Below, piece after piece: positions 17,982-26,837 of a stretch of 64,000 nucleotides of DNA; the first letter of the stretch is position 1, and every line of letters starts with the position of its first letter. A program made the translations under genes and the position numbers. The notes beneath the pieces are model-generated. The model was not told where the DNA came from. It saw nothing but the letters and a program-made list of their open reading frames with translations, and made no database searches. The DNA is from JAFGPS01 sp964628465. GTDB lineage: Bacteria > Planctomycetota > Phycisphaerae > Sedimentisphaerales > Anaerobacaceae. The stretch is taken from assembly GCA_964628465.1 (NCBI GenBank), contig CAZVOA010000005.1:1-64000 (forward strand), written 5' to 3'.

Positions 17982-19484
17982 TTATGATTCCTGTATCCAT
18001 TGATTAAATAGTTGTCTTACTTTTTCCGGATTCCGCTCCAGCGCATTCGATATCTGTTGACGAATCATTACCGGAGAATTCATTACATCGCTGGGAAGCA
18101 AACCGGCATTAGATGTCCCCTGGGGCAAAGCCTGCACTGCTTCGGCATGCGCCTTTTTCTTCGCTCCTTTGAACATCTTCAAAACAAGCAAGGCACATAT
18201 AGCCATAATTCCGATTGAAGCCTGACGTGCAATCGCGATAAAATCCAGCCCGGCTTTGACCTCTTCGTCGAATACCGGTACTACCTGCGGCGGAATTTTA
18301 ACATCTACCACTTTAAGTGAATCACGCCCTTTGAGGTCGAGACCGAGAGCGTTTTCTATAAGTTTTTCAACATCGGAAAGTTCCATAATTTTGGCCACTG
18401 ATGCGCCAGTATCGGTCGCGTTTACATCACGCGGCGACAAATCCACAACAACTGCGACAGACCTTGATTTTACCTTACCCGGCAAAATCGCCTCCTGTTT
18501 TATGGTTTTTCCGACCTGGTACTGAGTTGTAATTTCTTCAGTTTTTGCCGGTGTCGCGGACTGACCTTCCTTAGCAGAACCGGCGACAGCCCCAGATGTA
18601 CTTTTAATTTCTTCTTTTGTCGCAACACCTTTTGGTTCATAAATTTCCGTAACAGTGGTAATACTGTTCGTATCAATTACCGCACTTACTTTTACTTTCG
18701 CCCTGCCCGTGCCAAGAATCGTGGTAAGAATTTCTTCGGCTTTATCCTGAAGATCTTTTTCGACTCTTTCCTTGTAATCCTGAACAGTTCCGGAACCTGC
18801 GGCTATCGCGTTACCCGACTCGTTTGAGAGAAGCCGTCCCTGACTATCTATAACAGTAACGTTCTCTGAACCGAGTCCTTCGACGCTTCCTGAAACCAGA
18901 TGCGTTATAGCGGCGATATTAACAGGACTTAGCTTATGTCCCGGTTTCAAACGAAGCACGACTGAGGCGGTTTTTTTAGCACCTTCGGAGGAAAAAACTG
19001 TTTGCTCGGAATTAACTATATGCACGCGTGCGCTAACGACTCCGTCGATTACCTGAATACTTTTTGCGATTTCATCCTGCAAAGCCCTTTGCAGATTCAC
19101 ATTTTGTACGAAAGGACTCACGCCGATTTTACTATTGTCAAATAATTTATAGCCGCCCTGATCACCCGCTGGAAGACCTTCCTGCGCCATATCAAGACGA
19201 AGTTGATATACCTGTTCCTGCGGAACGTAAATGCTTGTCCCGTTGCCACGTAAATCATACTTAATGCCTTTTTCTGAAATTTTATCCACTATTTTCGAAG
19301 CTTCTTCCGGCTCAAGATTATTGTATAACAATCTAAAATCAGGTTTACTCGCCCAGTGAGTTAAAAGCACACTCGCGAAAATAAAAGTAATTACTATCGC
19401 AAGCAGCAAAGCTCTTTGAACCATGCTGATTTTTTGCCATATAGCTGATATTTTTGTAATAATATCCATCATTTTCTCAATCAA
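17982..19484 (-). CDS. fliF: Flagellar MS-ring protein FliF
   Basis: 500 aa. An N-terminal membrane helix (LLLAIVITFIFASVLLTHWA) is followed by the YscJ-type ring-building domain (LLYNNLEPEEASKIVDKISE then GIKYDLRGNGTSIYVP; ARVHIVNSEQTVF), a long periplasmic region and a C-terminal helix near 410-430 (ASIGIMAICALLVLKMF). The C-terminal tail that binds FliG is present. Slightly shorter than many FliF proteins. It nucleates basal-body assembly. Confidence 0.95.
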   Translation of the reverse strand: MIEKMMDIITKISAIWQKISMVQRALLLAIVITFIFASVLLTHWASKPDFRLLYNNLEPEEASKIVDKISEKGIKYDLRGNGTSIYVPQEQVYQLRLDMAQEGLPAGDQGGYKLFDNSKIGVSPFVQNVNLQRALQDEIAKSIQVIDGVVSARVHIVNSEQTVFSSEGAKKTASVVLRLKPGHKLSPVNIAAITHLVSGSVEGLGSENVTVIDSQGRLLSNESGNAIAAGSGTVQDYKERVEKDLQDKAEEILTTILGTGRAKVKVSAVIDTNSITTVTEIYEPKGVATKEEIKSTSGAVAGSAKEGQSATPAKTEEITTQYQVGKTIKQEAILPGKVKSRSVAVVVDLSPRDVNATDTGASVAKIMELSDVEKLIENALGLDLKGRDSLKVVDVKIPPQVVPVFDEEVKAGLDFIAIARQASIGIMAICALLVLKMFKGAKKKAHAEAVQALPQGTSNAGLLPSDVMNSPVMIRQQISNALERNPEKVRQLFNQWIQES

Positions 19485-19507
19485 TTATCCCTGAAAATAT
19501 TAACCTT

Positions 19508-19855
19508 CTACATAGGCATATTCATTGTTTGTTTATAGGCTTCGATTAATTTATTTCTTACGCCGACAAGAAGCTTAAAACTCAAATCAGATTCAGCTAC
19601 TTCCGTGACAACAGAAGTGATATCATTGTTTTTCCCTGACAATAAATCCTTGATTGATACATCAGAAGCCTGCTGACTCTGGTCAACTTCAGTTAAAAGA
19701 TCACCGATGGATTTGACCGCATCAGAAAACTGCGATTTTTGCGATTCAATCCCTGTTGTTTTGGATGCATCAGTGTTAGTTTTTTGTATCTGGCTGTTCT
19801 CCAGAATACCTTTCATCGCATTTTGCATATTGCTGATATTAGGATTAATATTCAT
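19508..19855 (-). CDS. fliE: Flagellar hook-basal body protein FliE
   Basis: 115 aa with the FliE C-terminal motif SDLSFKLLVGVRNKLIEAYK then QTMNMPM, which ends almost every FliE. FliE is the adapter between MS ring and rod. The gene lies in the conserved flgB-flgC-fliE-fliF order. Confidence 0.94.
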   Translation of the reverse strand: MNINPNISNMQNAMKGILENSQIQKTNTDASKTTGIESQKSQFSDAVKSIGDLLTEVDQSQQASDVSIKDLLSGKNNDITSVVTEVAESDLSFKLLVGVRNKLIEAYKQTMNMPM

Positions 19856-19870
19856 CTTTTCGTCCTTATT

Positions 19871-20272
19871 TTATCTTAATAATTCAAGTGAAGTTTCAAC
19901 TATTTGCTGATATCTTTTAATTACAGCCGTGTTGGCCTGATACATTCTTGTTGCGGTAGAAAGATTCATCATCTCAACCGGCAAGCTTACATTCGGCATT
20001 GAAACATAACCGCTTGCATCCGCTGCCGGATTTTCAGGGTCGAGTATTTTTTGAAAATCAGTCATATCCGGAACAATCTCTTCCAAATCCACACCGCTTA
20101 GACCCTCGCCTGTCTTGAAAATCGCTTCAAGTCTTCGATACGGCTTCCCATCAGGTGTATTTGTGGTTCTGGCATTGGCAATGTTATTGGAGATAATCTC
20201 CATCTGCTTGTTCTGTGCTTTTAGGCCGGAAACCGCGATATCCATTGAACCAATATTATTTACTATTGCCAT
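19871..20272 (-). CDS. flgC: Flagellar basal-body rod protein FlgC
   Basis: 133 aa. It has the rod-protein N-motif SGLKAQNKQMEIISNNIANA followed by RTTNTPDGKPYRR, and the C-motif EMMNLSTATRMYQANTAVIK. Both termini form the coiled coil of axial proteins. Length and position between flgB and fliE are standard for the proximal rod. Confidence 0.95.
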   Translation of the reverse strand: MAIVNNIGSMDIAVSGLKAQNKQMEIISNNIANARTTNTPDGKPYRRLEAIFKTGEGLSGVDLEEIVPDMTDFQKILDPENPAADASGYVSMPNVSLPVEMMNLSTATRMYQANTAVIKRYQQIVETSLELLR

Positions 20273-20311
20273 AAGTCATTTCCTTTTTATTATTTACAGC
20301 CTTACTCTATT

Positions 20312-20671
20312 CTATCTGACATCAATAGCTGATTCTATTTGCTGATATTTCTTGTTGAGCAAACGAATATACGCCTTATATTTCATGGAATTGTCAATCA
20401 ATCCGCCAACCTCTGCTTCCATACTGACATCATTCCCATTTTCCTTTACAGGCGAATCTTTCGGACTGAAAACCAACTCTTCAAGATTATCCATTTCAAC
20501 CCTACCATCTTCATCAAGTGATTTAGCAAGTATTTCTTCAAACTTAATATCAAGCCTTCTATATCCCGGCGTCTCATGATTAGCGATATTATTCGCAATA
20601 GTCTTTTGACGAAGATTTTCAGCCTGAATCCCGGCATCGAGAAAATCAAATATATTTTCAGTCCTTGACAT
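20312..20671 (-). CDS. flgB: Flagellar basal-body rod protein FlgB
   Basis: 119 aa with the FlgB pattern LRQKTIANNIANHETPGYRR and the C-terminal YKAYIRLLNKKYQQIESAI. The start is placed at ATG 20671 (MSRTENIF) because GAAAGG lies six bases upstream; the frame is open to 20698 but an upstream start has no such site. First gene of the 17-gene flagellar operon. Confidence 0.93.
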   Translation of the reverse strand: MSRTENIFDFLDAGIQAENLRQKTIANNIANHETPGYRRLDIKFEEILAKSLDEDGRVEMDNLEELVFSPKDSPVKENGNDVSMEAEVGGLIDNSMKYKAYIRLLNKKYQQIESAIDVR

Positions 20672-21113
20672 TACATACCTTTCAATATTTAAATACAAAC
20701 TTCAACATAAGAATCACAGCAATATTCATACCAGATAAACCAAAAGACCTTTTCCGCCTGTTTTTCCTCATTATTTCAACAAAAACGCACATATAACATA
20801 ATACGAAACATTTCCTGCCGGGAATATTGTCTGGTTTTTATACATAAAGCAGTACATAGCACCAATGACTCATTACTATGAACTCACAAGGAATTAAATT
20901 TGTGAATAAATTTTTATTTAATGCACCTGTTAAAAGCCTGAATCGAAGATAGAAAGCAGTGATATTAAAAGAAAATAGCGGTCGCCTTTAACATTTTTTA
21001 ATCTTTGAAATCAGCAGCTATTGACATTTAAAAAAATAAGTTGTAATATTAAATGTATTACTATTGTTATTACCTTAATACATTAGTTATTTTACATCTG
21101 AGGAACACGTCTA
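20672..21113. other. Divergent spacer between flgB and 21114 gene
   Basis: 442 nt between divergent genes. It should hold the promoter for the flagellar operon on the minus strand. I found no convincing sigma-28 or sigma-54 element: TGGTGC-TATGTAC-TGC near 20850-20865 resembles a sigma-54 site but has the GG-GC spacing off by one. The plus-strand promoter is listed separately. No small gene was seen. Confidence 0.5.
21021..21049 (+). promoter_or_regulatory. Sigma-70-type promoter
   Basis: TTGACA at 21021-21026, a 17-nt spacer and TAATAT at 21044-21049: a full consensus -35 and a five-of-six -10 at optimal spacing. It lies 65 nt upstream of the ATG at 21114. Confidence 0.8.
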
Positions 21114-22502
21114 ATGGTTGGTTTCAAACTATTCGTGCCATTTATAATGGCAACGGGAATAGTGTATGCCCAACCCAAGCATGTCATCTTTACATACGTC
21201 GATCACTTCGAACCATTTGGAACAGTTGAAGATGCTGACAAGATGACAAACTATTGGGTCAAGGACTACATGGCGATGGCCAGCAAGCATACTGATGCTG
21301 ATGGCCGTCATCCGATACATACTTATTTTGTACTGGCATGGCCTTATATGCAGCCCGAACAGTTAAATCGTGTTCTCACCAGACTTAATGAAGTCACCTA
21401 TACGGGATATGGTGAAGTTGAGGTGCATATCCATCACGGCTGTCCGAATGAAGCCATGCGTACAGAACGGGAAGCTACGGAAGAACTGTTAAATTTTATC
21501 TCTATGGCAAAACAGCAATTTAATATGAATGGCGCCCTTATTACGGCAGAAACTGCGCCTAAAATTACATTTGGCTTTGTTCACGGAAATTGGGCTCTCG
21601 ACAACTCCCGCTATCTTAGCTCGCCAGGTGTTCCTGCTCACTACGAGTATTGCGGCGTAAATCGGGAATTGGATATTTTGAAGCAGGAAGGCTGCTATGC
21701 GGATTTCACTTTCCCGAATATGGCAGGCCCAATGTCACCTGAATATCCTAATATTAATAGTATATTTTACGCTGTGGATGATGATTCTCCCGCTTCTTAT
21801 CAAAATTTATCTAATGTTTTTCCGGTTGAAGTCAATCTTCCGCCAATGAATAACTTAATGATAATTCAGGGGCCAAAGACAGCAACAAATATTGGCGTTA
21901 AACCTGATGTATATTATGATTCACCAAACATCAGAAGAATGATTGAATGGGTAAACAAAAATGTACACGTAATCGGCAATAATGACTGGATTTTTGTAAA
22001 AGTTTACACTCATGGGCTTGACTGCGATGTTACTGTTCCTGAAACGTGGAGTAGTTATTTTGGTGATATGATAGATACTTTTTATTCCGACATCGAGAAA
22101 AAATACAATGATGGAGTAAACTGGAAGCTTCATTATGCCAGTTCAAGAGAAATGTATAATATTATAAAGGCAGCAGAGGCTGGTAAAACAGGCAATCCCA
22201 ACGACTATAGAGACTTCATTATACCTCAATACGCGAATATGGTGATGTTAACTCAAAATCAGTACAATCTAAAGGCATATAATAAAAACTATATTTGGTT
22301 TGAAATGCTCAACTCTCCGGAAACAGTAGATATAAGCTTTAAAAATTTCGATGCTAATTCGTTTATACTGGAATCCAATAATGAAGGCGGCCCGCTTCAA
22401 TGGTCTGACGCGAAAATAGAATATGGACAATTTGGAGAACTTCATTTAAAAGACACCACCCCATCCAGGTATTATTACGTTATAAAGCTGTTTTACCAAT
22501 AA
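21114..22502 (+). CDS. Secreted deacetylase/glycosidase-superfamily-like protein
   Basis: 462 aa with a signal peptide (GFKLFVPFIMATGIVYAQP). The mature start HVIFTYVDHFEPFG, then VEVHIHHGC, GFVHGNWALDNSR and CGVNRELDILKQEGCYADFT, resembles the beta/alpha-barrel of the polysaccharide deacetylase/glycoside hydrolase 57-38-like superfamily: an early Asp-His pair, a HxHH-type motif, and a late His in VKVYTHGLDCDV. These His/Asp residues could bind a metal. GAGGAA precedes the ATG, and a near-perfect promoter lies upstream. The substrate is unknown; a role on extracellular polysaccharide is inference from fold only. Confidence 0.6.
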   Translation: MVGFKLFVPFIMATGIVYAQPKHVIFTYVDHFEPFGTVEDADKMTNYWVKDYMAMASKHTDADGRHPIHTYFVLAWPYMQPEQLNRVLTRLNEVTYTGYGEVEVHIHHGCPNEAMRTEREATEELLNFISMAKQQFNMNGALITAETAPKITFGFVHGNWALDNSRYLSSPGVPAHYEYCGVNRELDILKQEGCYADFTFPNMAGPMSPEYPNINSIFYAVDDDSPASYQNLSNVFPVEVNLPPMNNLMIIQGPKTATNIGVKPDVYYDSPNIRRMIEWVNKNVHVIGNNDWIFVKVYTHGLDCDVTVPETWSSYFGDMIDTFYSDIEKKYNDGVNWKLHYASSREMYNIIKAAEAGKTGNPNDYRDFIIPQYANMVMLTQNQYNLKAYNKNYIWFEMLNSPETVDISFKNFDANSFILESNNEGGPLQWSDAKIEYGQFGELHLKDTTPSRYYYVIKLFYQ

Positions 22503-22677
22503 CAAACCCAATATTCGTTATTTAGAGCAAAACAGAAGGTAGTGCTATAAATATTTCACTAAAATTGAACCAAACGAACAAATATACAGTATTTTAAATC
22601 ACAGGTTCTTTTATAAACCTGATTAAAACTGCAATTTTGCAGAACTCATAAGGATATTTCGAAAGGAGTTGATTTCG

Positions 22678-22890
22678 ATGTTGTATAATTCTACTCAAGA
22701 AACTGACCGCAAGGTTGAAAATCAGGATGAACATCTTTGCTATATGATATCCCAGGGATTTCATATAAGTGATGCCCAAGAGTTTAAAACCTTAATAAAC
22801 AGGCCCAAATTTGCGTGTCGGCATTGCGGCCGTCATGCCAATAGCGATAAAAATCTTTGTATGCCTGAAAAATTGGATATTGAATATTAA
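22678..22890 (+). CDS. Small Cys-rich protein, 70 aa
   Basis: The start is set at ATG 22678, nine bases after a strong AAAGGAG; an in-frame TTG at 22669 touches that site and is less likely. The C-terminal half holds FACRHCGRHANSDKNLCMPE, a CxxC plus a later Cys and two His, which suggests a small zinc-binding knuckle. The N-terminal half is polar. I do not know a named family. It stands alone 133 nt upstream of tRNA-Val. Confidence 0.65.
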   Translation: MLYNSTQETDRKVENQDEHLCYMISQGFHISDAQEFKTLINRPKFACRHCGRHANSDKNLCMPEKLDIEY

Positions 22891-22977
22891 TTGGCGTTTT
22901 TCCAATGATATTTTATATGATTCTGATTGAAATTTATTAAAAAAAACAACGAATTCTTTATCATTTCAAAATTTCTC

Positions 22978-23006
22978 TTGAACATCTCACATTTTATTTG
23001 TAAATT
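22978..23006 (+). promoter_or_regulatory. Promoter of tRNA-Val
   Basis: TTGAAC at 22978-22983, a 17-nt spacer and TAAATT at 23001-23006. The -10 ends 17 nt before the mature 5' end of the tRNA, leaving a short leader rich in G/C near 23007-23012 of the kind seen at stable-RNA promoters. Confidence 0.6.
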
Positions 23007-23023
23007 GTGCGGATTATTAGTTT

Positions 23024-23097
23024 GGGCGGTTAGCTCAGCTGGCTAGAGCGCCTGCCTTACACGCAGGAAGTCACAGGTTCGAATCCTGTACTGCCCA
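23024..23097 (+). tRNA. tRNA-Val (anticodon UAC)
   Basis: GGGCGGTTAGCTCAGCTGG begins a complete cloverleaf. Acceptor GGGCGGT pairs with ACTGCCC (one G-U), discriminator A at 23097. The anticodon stem CCTGC/GCAGG closes the loop CTTACAC, anticodon TAC. The T-arm ACAGG-TTCGAAT-CCTGT is perfect. CCA is not encoded. Confidence 0.96.
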
Positions 23098-23243
23098 TTA
23101 TACCAAGCTTTGATAGAGAACAATCCCACATGATTTATCAATTGCACTGTATGACAAAGGTTTGATTTACACGACACAAAGACGGTGCCAGGATTCGACA
23201 ACGCTTAATTGCCATCAAGTTTATACTACAGAGCCTAAACGGT

Positions 23244-24947
23244 TTACTGAGAGATATTTTCAGATTCTTTTACGGTGGGTAAATCCTTAGATGTATGCTT
23301 AAGAAGACTGAATACAGTTCCGGCAATAAGTAAAAAGAATCCTACAATCACATATCGCCATTGTGCGATTTGTTTGGCAAGTATGTATAAACGCAAGCCG
23401 GTAGGTATCCATAAAATTAAAGTAATGAGAATTTCTTTTGTGCGAAACCAGAATCCGGCCATTAAAACTATTGTCACTATTGAAACTATAATATATTTCC
23501 AGTGGGTGTATGCCGGCAAATAATCATAAAAGAATCCGGCGAGAGTAAGCATTCCCAGCACTTTAATCGCTTTATTAAGATTAATTCCAAATATGAAATA
23601 TAATACTGTAACGCTTACGCCGTAGAGAACGAGCAAGATACTTCCATCCTGCAAACCATAACCGGAAGCAAATTCAGCTAAACCTTTCCATTTTAATAAA
23701 CACACGCTCAAAATTACTGTAACAGAGAAAAGTGCATACTGATTTCGTTTGATAATTCCGAATAAGAGTAAACCTGCAGTCACTACGATAACTACGGCGT
23801 AAATATTCAGATTATAAGGCTCGGAAGGAGAAAATCCTATTGTGAGCATTGTTCCAAGCATGTATGGTATAACCACATATAAAAGCCTATACCACTTGTG
23901 ATACAAAGCTAAAACTGCTATTGCCAACCCTGACAATGCCGTAATTACAGGCGGATAATATAATAATTCGATCCCGAATCCCCATGAAGTGACAACAGAT
24001 TTTTGTAGAATAGCAAATACAGTTACGACGAAAGGAATACAAGCAAAGAATATTTCCGCAAACCCGAATGCTGTACCTGTATGTCGTGTAATTTCAATCA
24101 GTAAAAGTGATGCAATCAAAACTATAGGCAAATAATCTCCAATGGTTCTTTCGAGAGCAAAAGTATAAGATGTCGCGTATTGATGCACTCCAGATGCGAG
24201 GATCAGAATTAACGCGAAAATATAAACCATTACAGGTTGTCTTAGAAATGGAGTTTTCTCCTGCTCCTGAGATTTATCAAAAACATTTCTTTTTGCGGCG
24301 TCAAACAGCACGAAACCCGCACCAAGAAGCAGTACAACTTCAAGCAGCAGCCAGAGGTTTCTTCGATCTGCCACCTGAGCTGGATCGCCGGCCATTGATT
24401 TTGCCAGAAGTACAGGGCTTAAATAGTTGTATGTAATTATTACTCCAAGACCTATGGCTGAGAGGATTGTAAATTTGATTCCGACAAAACGCCACATTGC
24501 AAAAAATTTACCGAACGCCAGAATGATACCTATTATAGCAATCCAGAAACATAGCGATATATCTTTATCAGCAACAGTTCCAAGCGTCATACTTGTACCA
24601 ATCAGAAATAGTGCTATAAAAACAATCAGCGAAATGGCATCATCAACAACTTTACGCCAGACAATAAGCATTAAAACTGTCAGCAACGCGAGTTCATAAG
24701 CGTGTAAAGTAATAATACAAGGTAACGCCTTGCTGAAAGGCTCTTCTGAAGACAGGACTTTACCCATCAGGTTCACGATTCCATAAGCGATAAAGACCGC
24801 ACTTATACAGTAGAAAAGGCTGCCGCCTGTAAAGTTAAAGAAACTTTTTATCGTTTCCAAATTGAAAGGCGGATCGAAAATATCATTATTTTTATTTGAG
24901 TTTTTATACTTTTCCGGCTCTTTGTCTAACAACTCCTTAATATCCAT
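23244..24947 (-). CDS. Polytopic membrane protein of unknown function
   Basis: 567 aa with roughly 15 or more hydrophobic helices spread along the whole length after a polar N-terminus of about 35 residues (MDIKELLDKEPEKYKNSNKN). Short charged loops such as WRKVVDDA and FDAAKRNVFDKSQEQEK separate helices. No transporter or enzyme signature was recognised. GAGG lies upstream of the ATG. A pseudopilin-like gene starts upstream on the same strand with a 42-nt gap, so the two may be co-transcribed. Confidence 0.7.
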   Translation of the reverse strand: MDIKELLDKEPEKYKNSNKNNDIFDPPFNLETIKSFFNFTGGSLFYCISAVFIAYGIVNLMGKVLSSEEPFSKALPCIITLHAYELALLTVLMLIVWRKVVDDAISLIVFIALFLIGTSMTLGTVADKDISLCFWIAIIGIILAFGKFFAMWRFVGIKFTILSAIGLGVIITYNYLSPVLLAKSMAGDPAQVADRRNLWLLLEVVLLLGAGFVLFDAAKRNVFDKSQEQEKTPFLRQPVMVYIFALILILASGVHQYATSYTFALERTIGDYLPIVLIASLLLIEITRHTGTAFGFAEIFFACIPFVVTVFAILQKSVVTSWGFGIELLYYPPVITALSGLAIAVLALYHKWYRLLYVVIPYMLGTMLTIGFSPSEPYNLNIYAVVIVVTAGLLLFGIIKRNQYALFSVTVILSVCLLKWKGLAEFASGYGLQDGSILLVLYGVSVTVLYFIFGINLNKAIKVLGMLTLAGFFYDYLPAYTHWKYIIVSIVTIVLMAGFWFRTKEILITLILWIPTGLRLYILAKQIAQWRYVIVGFFLLIAGTVFSLLKHTSKDLPTVKESENISQ

Positions 24948-24989
24948 AATTTCGCCTCATTTTAAGAGTTTTAAAATATTCATTTTTCG

Positions 24990-25880
24990 TTAATCAGGAT
25001 TATTCACAGGCAAGGTTTTGGCCGCCCAAGCGTAAGTTATATTTCCTATCGTACCTTCAGGCCATCCCGTCTCGTTATTTTCCAACTGATTTTTAAGCGT
25101 AATACTTTCCACATGACTATCAGCAAAAACAACATTTGAACAGCCGTTATTGAAATCTCCGGTTGGCGAATCATGATAAGTAGCAAAACAATCCTGAGCC
25201 TGTTCGGTAGGACTGATAACAAGCATCGTATCATCAAGCGCTTTAGTACTAAGTGTTCTTGTTCTCCCTGGTGTACGCAGCCTTATATCGTCAGCCCCAA
25301 TAGTCCATGAATTTTCTTCTGCAAAAACAAAAATCTGAGATGGATTTCTTAGTTGCGAATCTGTTAAAACTCCACCAGGTCGGCTGGAGCCGAGATAAGC
25401 ATTTATTGTATAACTGTATTGAGGTACAATATCAATCTTTTTCAGGTGACGCGGATTAGGACATTTTTTAGAACTTGCGATAGATCGAAATTGAGGACAG
25501 ACATTTTTCCCACTTTGATTTAAATAATCCCACATCATTCCTTTGTATTGAGGATTATTCGTTATAATTTTCCCATTCGGCGCCATTGCCATATCATGCC
25601 ATCGACAACCCAAGGGATGTTCGGCAGTAAAGGATTCTTCCGCGTAGAGCCATTCGTTTTCTTTATCTGGGAATCTTTCATCATTGTCATTCAGATAAAT
25701 CAGCATTGCTTTTCCATAACCTGAAAGGGTTGTTCCGCAAACCATTCTTGTGGATAGTGTACGCACTCTGGAAAGAGCAGGCATAAGTAAACCAACGAGC
25801 AGGATAATAACGCTAATGATGCAAATCAATTCCCAAATCGTGAAGCCATACCTTATTTTTCTTTTAGAAAGACTTGCCAT
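24990..25880 (-). CDS. Type II pseudopilin-like protein
   Basis: 296 aa. The prepilin motif is RYG|FTIWELICIISVIILL: Gly at -1, Phe at +1 and Glu at +5, followed by a hydrophobic helix ending in LLMPALSRVRTLSTRMVC. The C-terminal part includes NGCSNVVFADSHVESITLKN, the H-x-G-like FADxHVE pattern common in the large planctomycete family of pseudopilin-like secreted proteins. Probably exported and processed by a prepilin peptidase; no type II secretion genes are in the window. Confidence 0.8.
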   Translation of the reverse strand: MASLSKRKIRYGFTIWELICIISVIILLVGLLMPALSRVRTLSTRMVCGTTLSGYGKAMLIYLNDNDERFPDKENEWLYAEESFTAEHPLGCRWHDMAMAPNGKIITNNPQYKGMMWDYLNQSGKNVCPQFRSIASSKKCPNPRHLKKIDIVPQYSYTINAYLGSSRPGGVLTDSQLRNPSQIFVFAEENSWTIGADDIRLRTPGRTRTLSTKALDDTMLVISPTEQAQDCFATYHDSPTGDFNNGCSNVVFADSHVESITLKNQLENNETGWPEGTIGNITYAWAAKTLPVNNPD

Positions 25881-26055
25881 AAACTTTAACCTTCATAATT
25901 ATTTTAAATCCACATTATTAAAGGTAAAGATAATTGTCAAATAAAATATGTGTAAAATATTTGTAATAAATTGAGTGAGTCGGGCGACATCAAGGGGATA
26001 TGTAATATTTATTCGGAATTGCGTATGGCGTTTTTCTTTATTCGTTAAATGAATT

Positions 26056-26475
26056 TTATTGCATTACCCATTTGCCGTCTTCCTGTAAGACGTATGAGCC
26101 GGGAGGAGAATTATCCTTGCTGCCTCCAGTGACTGTTATTGATGCAATTCCATTATCATTTACAGAAGTAATGGCATAATCTCCCGGCGAAAAATAAGTT
26201 CCTTCTAAATCTTCAGGACTAAATCCTAAACATTCCTGTATTGTGACATCGCCAAGGTTATTGCCGGAAAGCAGCTTTGCTATCGATATATTTGTTTCAG
26301 CAACATAACTACGAATAGCTTCACGAATTGCGCCAGCGGAAGTGCAAGCCTCAGACCATTTGGACCTATCCACTCTCGCTTTCATCATAGGCGCCATAAC
26401 AGATGCGAGGATACCAACAATAAGTATCACTACCATTAGCTCAACAATTGTGAATCCTTTGTATTTCTTGCGCAT
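26056..26475 (-). CDS. Type II pseudopilin-like protein (GspG/PilE type)
   Basis: 139 aa from ATG 26475 (MRKKYKGFTIVELMVVILIV), which gives the usual short positively charged leader; a longer frame to 26505 would add an implausible leader. The cleavage motif KYKG|FTIVELM has Gly -1 and Glu +5. The globular part is small and ends in YVLQEDGKWVMQ. AGGATG lies upstream. Separated by 175 nt from the other pseudopilin on the same strand. Confidence 0.82.
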   Translation of the reverse strand: MRKKYKGFTIVELMVVILIVGILASVMAPMMKARVDRSKWSEACTSAGAIREAIRSYVAETNISIAKLLSGNNLGDVTIQECLGFSPEDLEGTYFSPGDYAITSVNDNGIASITVTGGSKDNSPPGSYVLQEDGKWVMQ

Positions 26476-26837
26476 TGTAATTTCACATCCTGAAATAAAC
26501 ATCAAACGAATTATTGTGTATAATTTCGGTGTAACCTTTTCCCAATAATTCTACTTTTCGTAATATCGGTATAAATCAAGCGGTTCTTTGCGCTTTGCGC
26601 AATAATACCTGCATAGAAATAGTTATTAAAAACCTCGATGCACAAAATCAATCGATAGTAAAGTCCGAATAAATAAGTCATCATATGCTTTCAACAATTA
26701 TAATTTCAGATTATTCTTGAAACATTATCAAAACAATGTTATTTTTCACAGAAAATGGAGTATAACTTGGGAGTAAATATGGACGTTTTCATAGATTTTC
26801 CGAGATAATATTCCAGCAAAAAGATTGGAGTCTTGTA
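26476..26837. other. Divergent spacer upstream of PAP2 gene
   Basis: 362 nt, AT-rich, between divergent genes. Apart from the plus-strand promoter candidate at 26717-26745 and a TATAAT at 26699-26704 without a good -35, I see nothing gene-like. Confidence 0.4.
26717..26745 (+). promoter_or_regulatory. Candidate promoter with internal palindrome
   Basis: TTGAAA at 26717-26722, a 17-nt spacer and TATTTT at 26740-26745. The inverted repeat AACATT-N8-AATGTT covers roughly 26721-26740, that is, the spacer between the two boxes, the expected place for a repressor operator. The -10 is only moderate. Confidence 0.35.

Noticed and set aside
20845..20870. Sigma-54-like promoter upstream of flgB
   Set aside because: The GG and GC doublets are eleven, not ten, bases apart and the TTGC block is incomplete.
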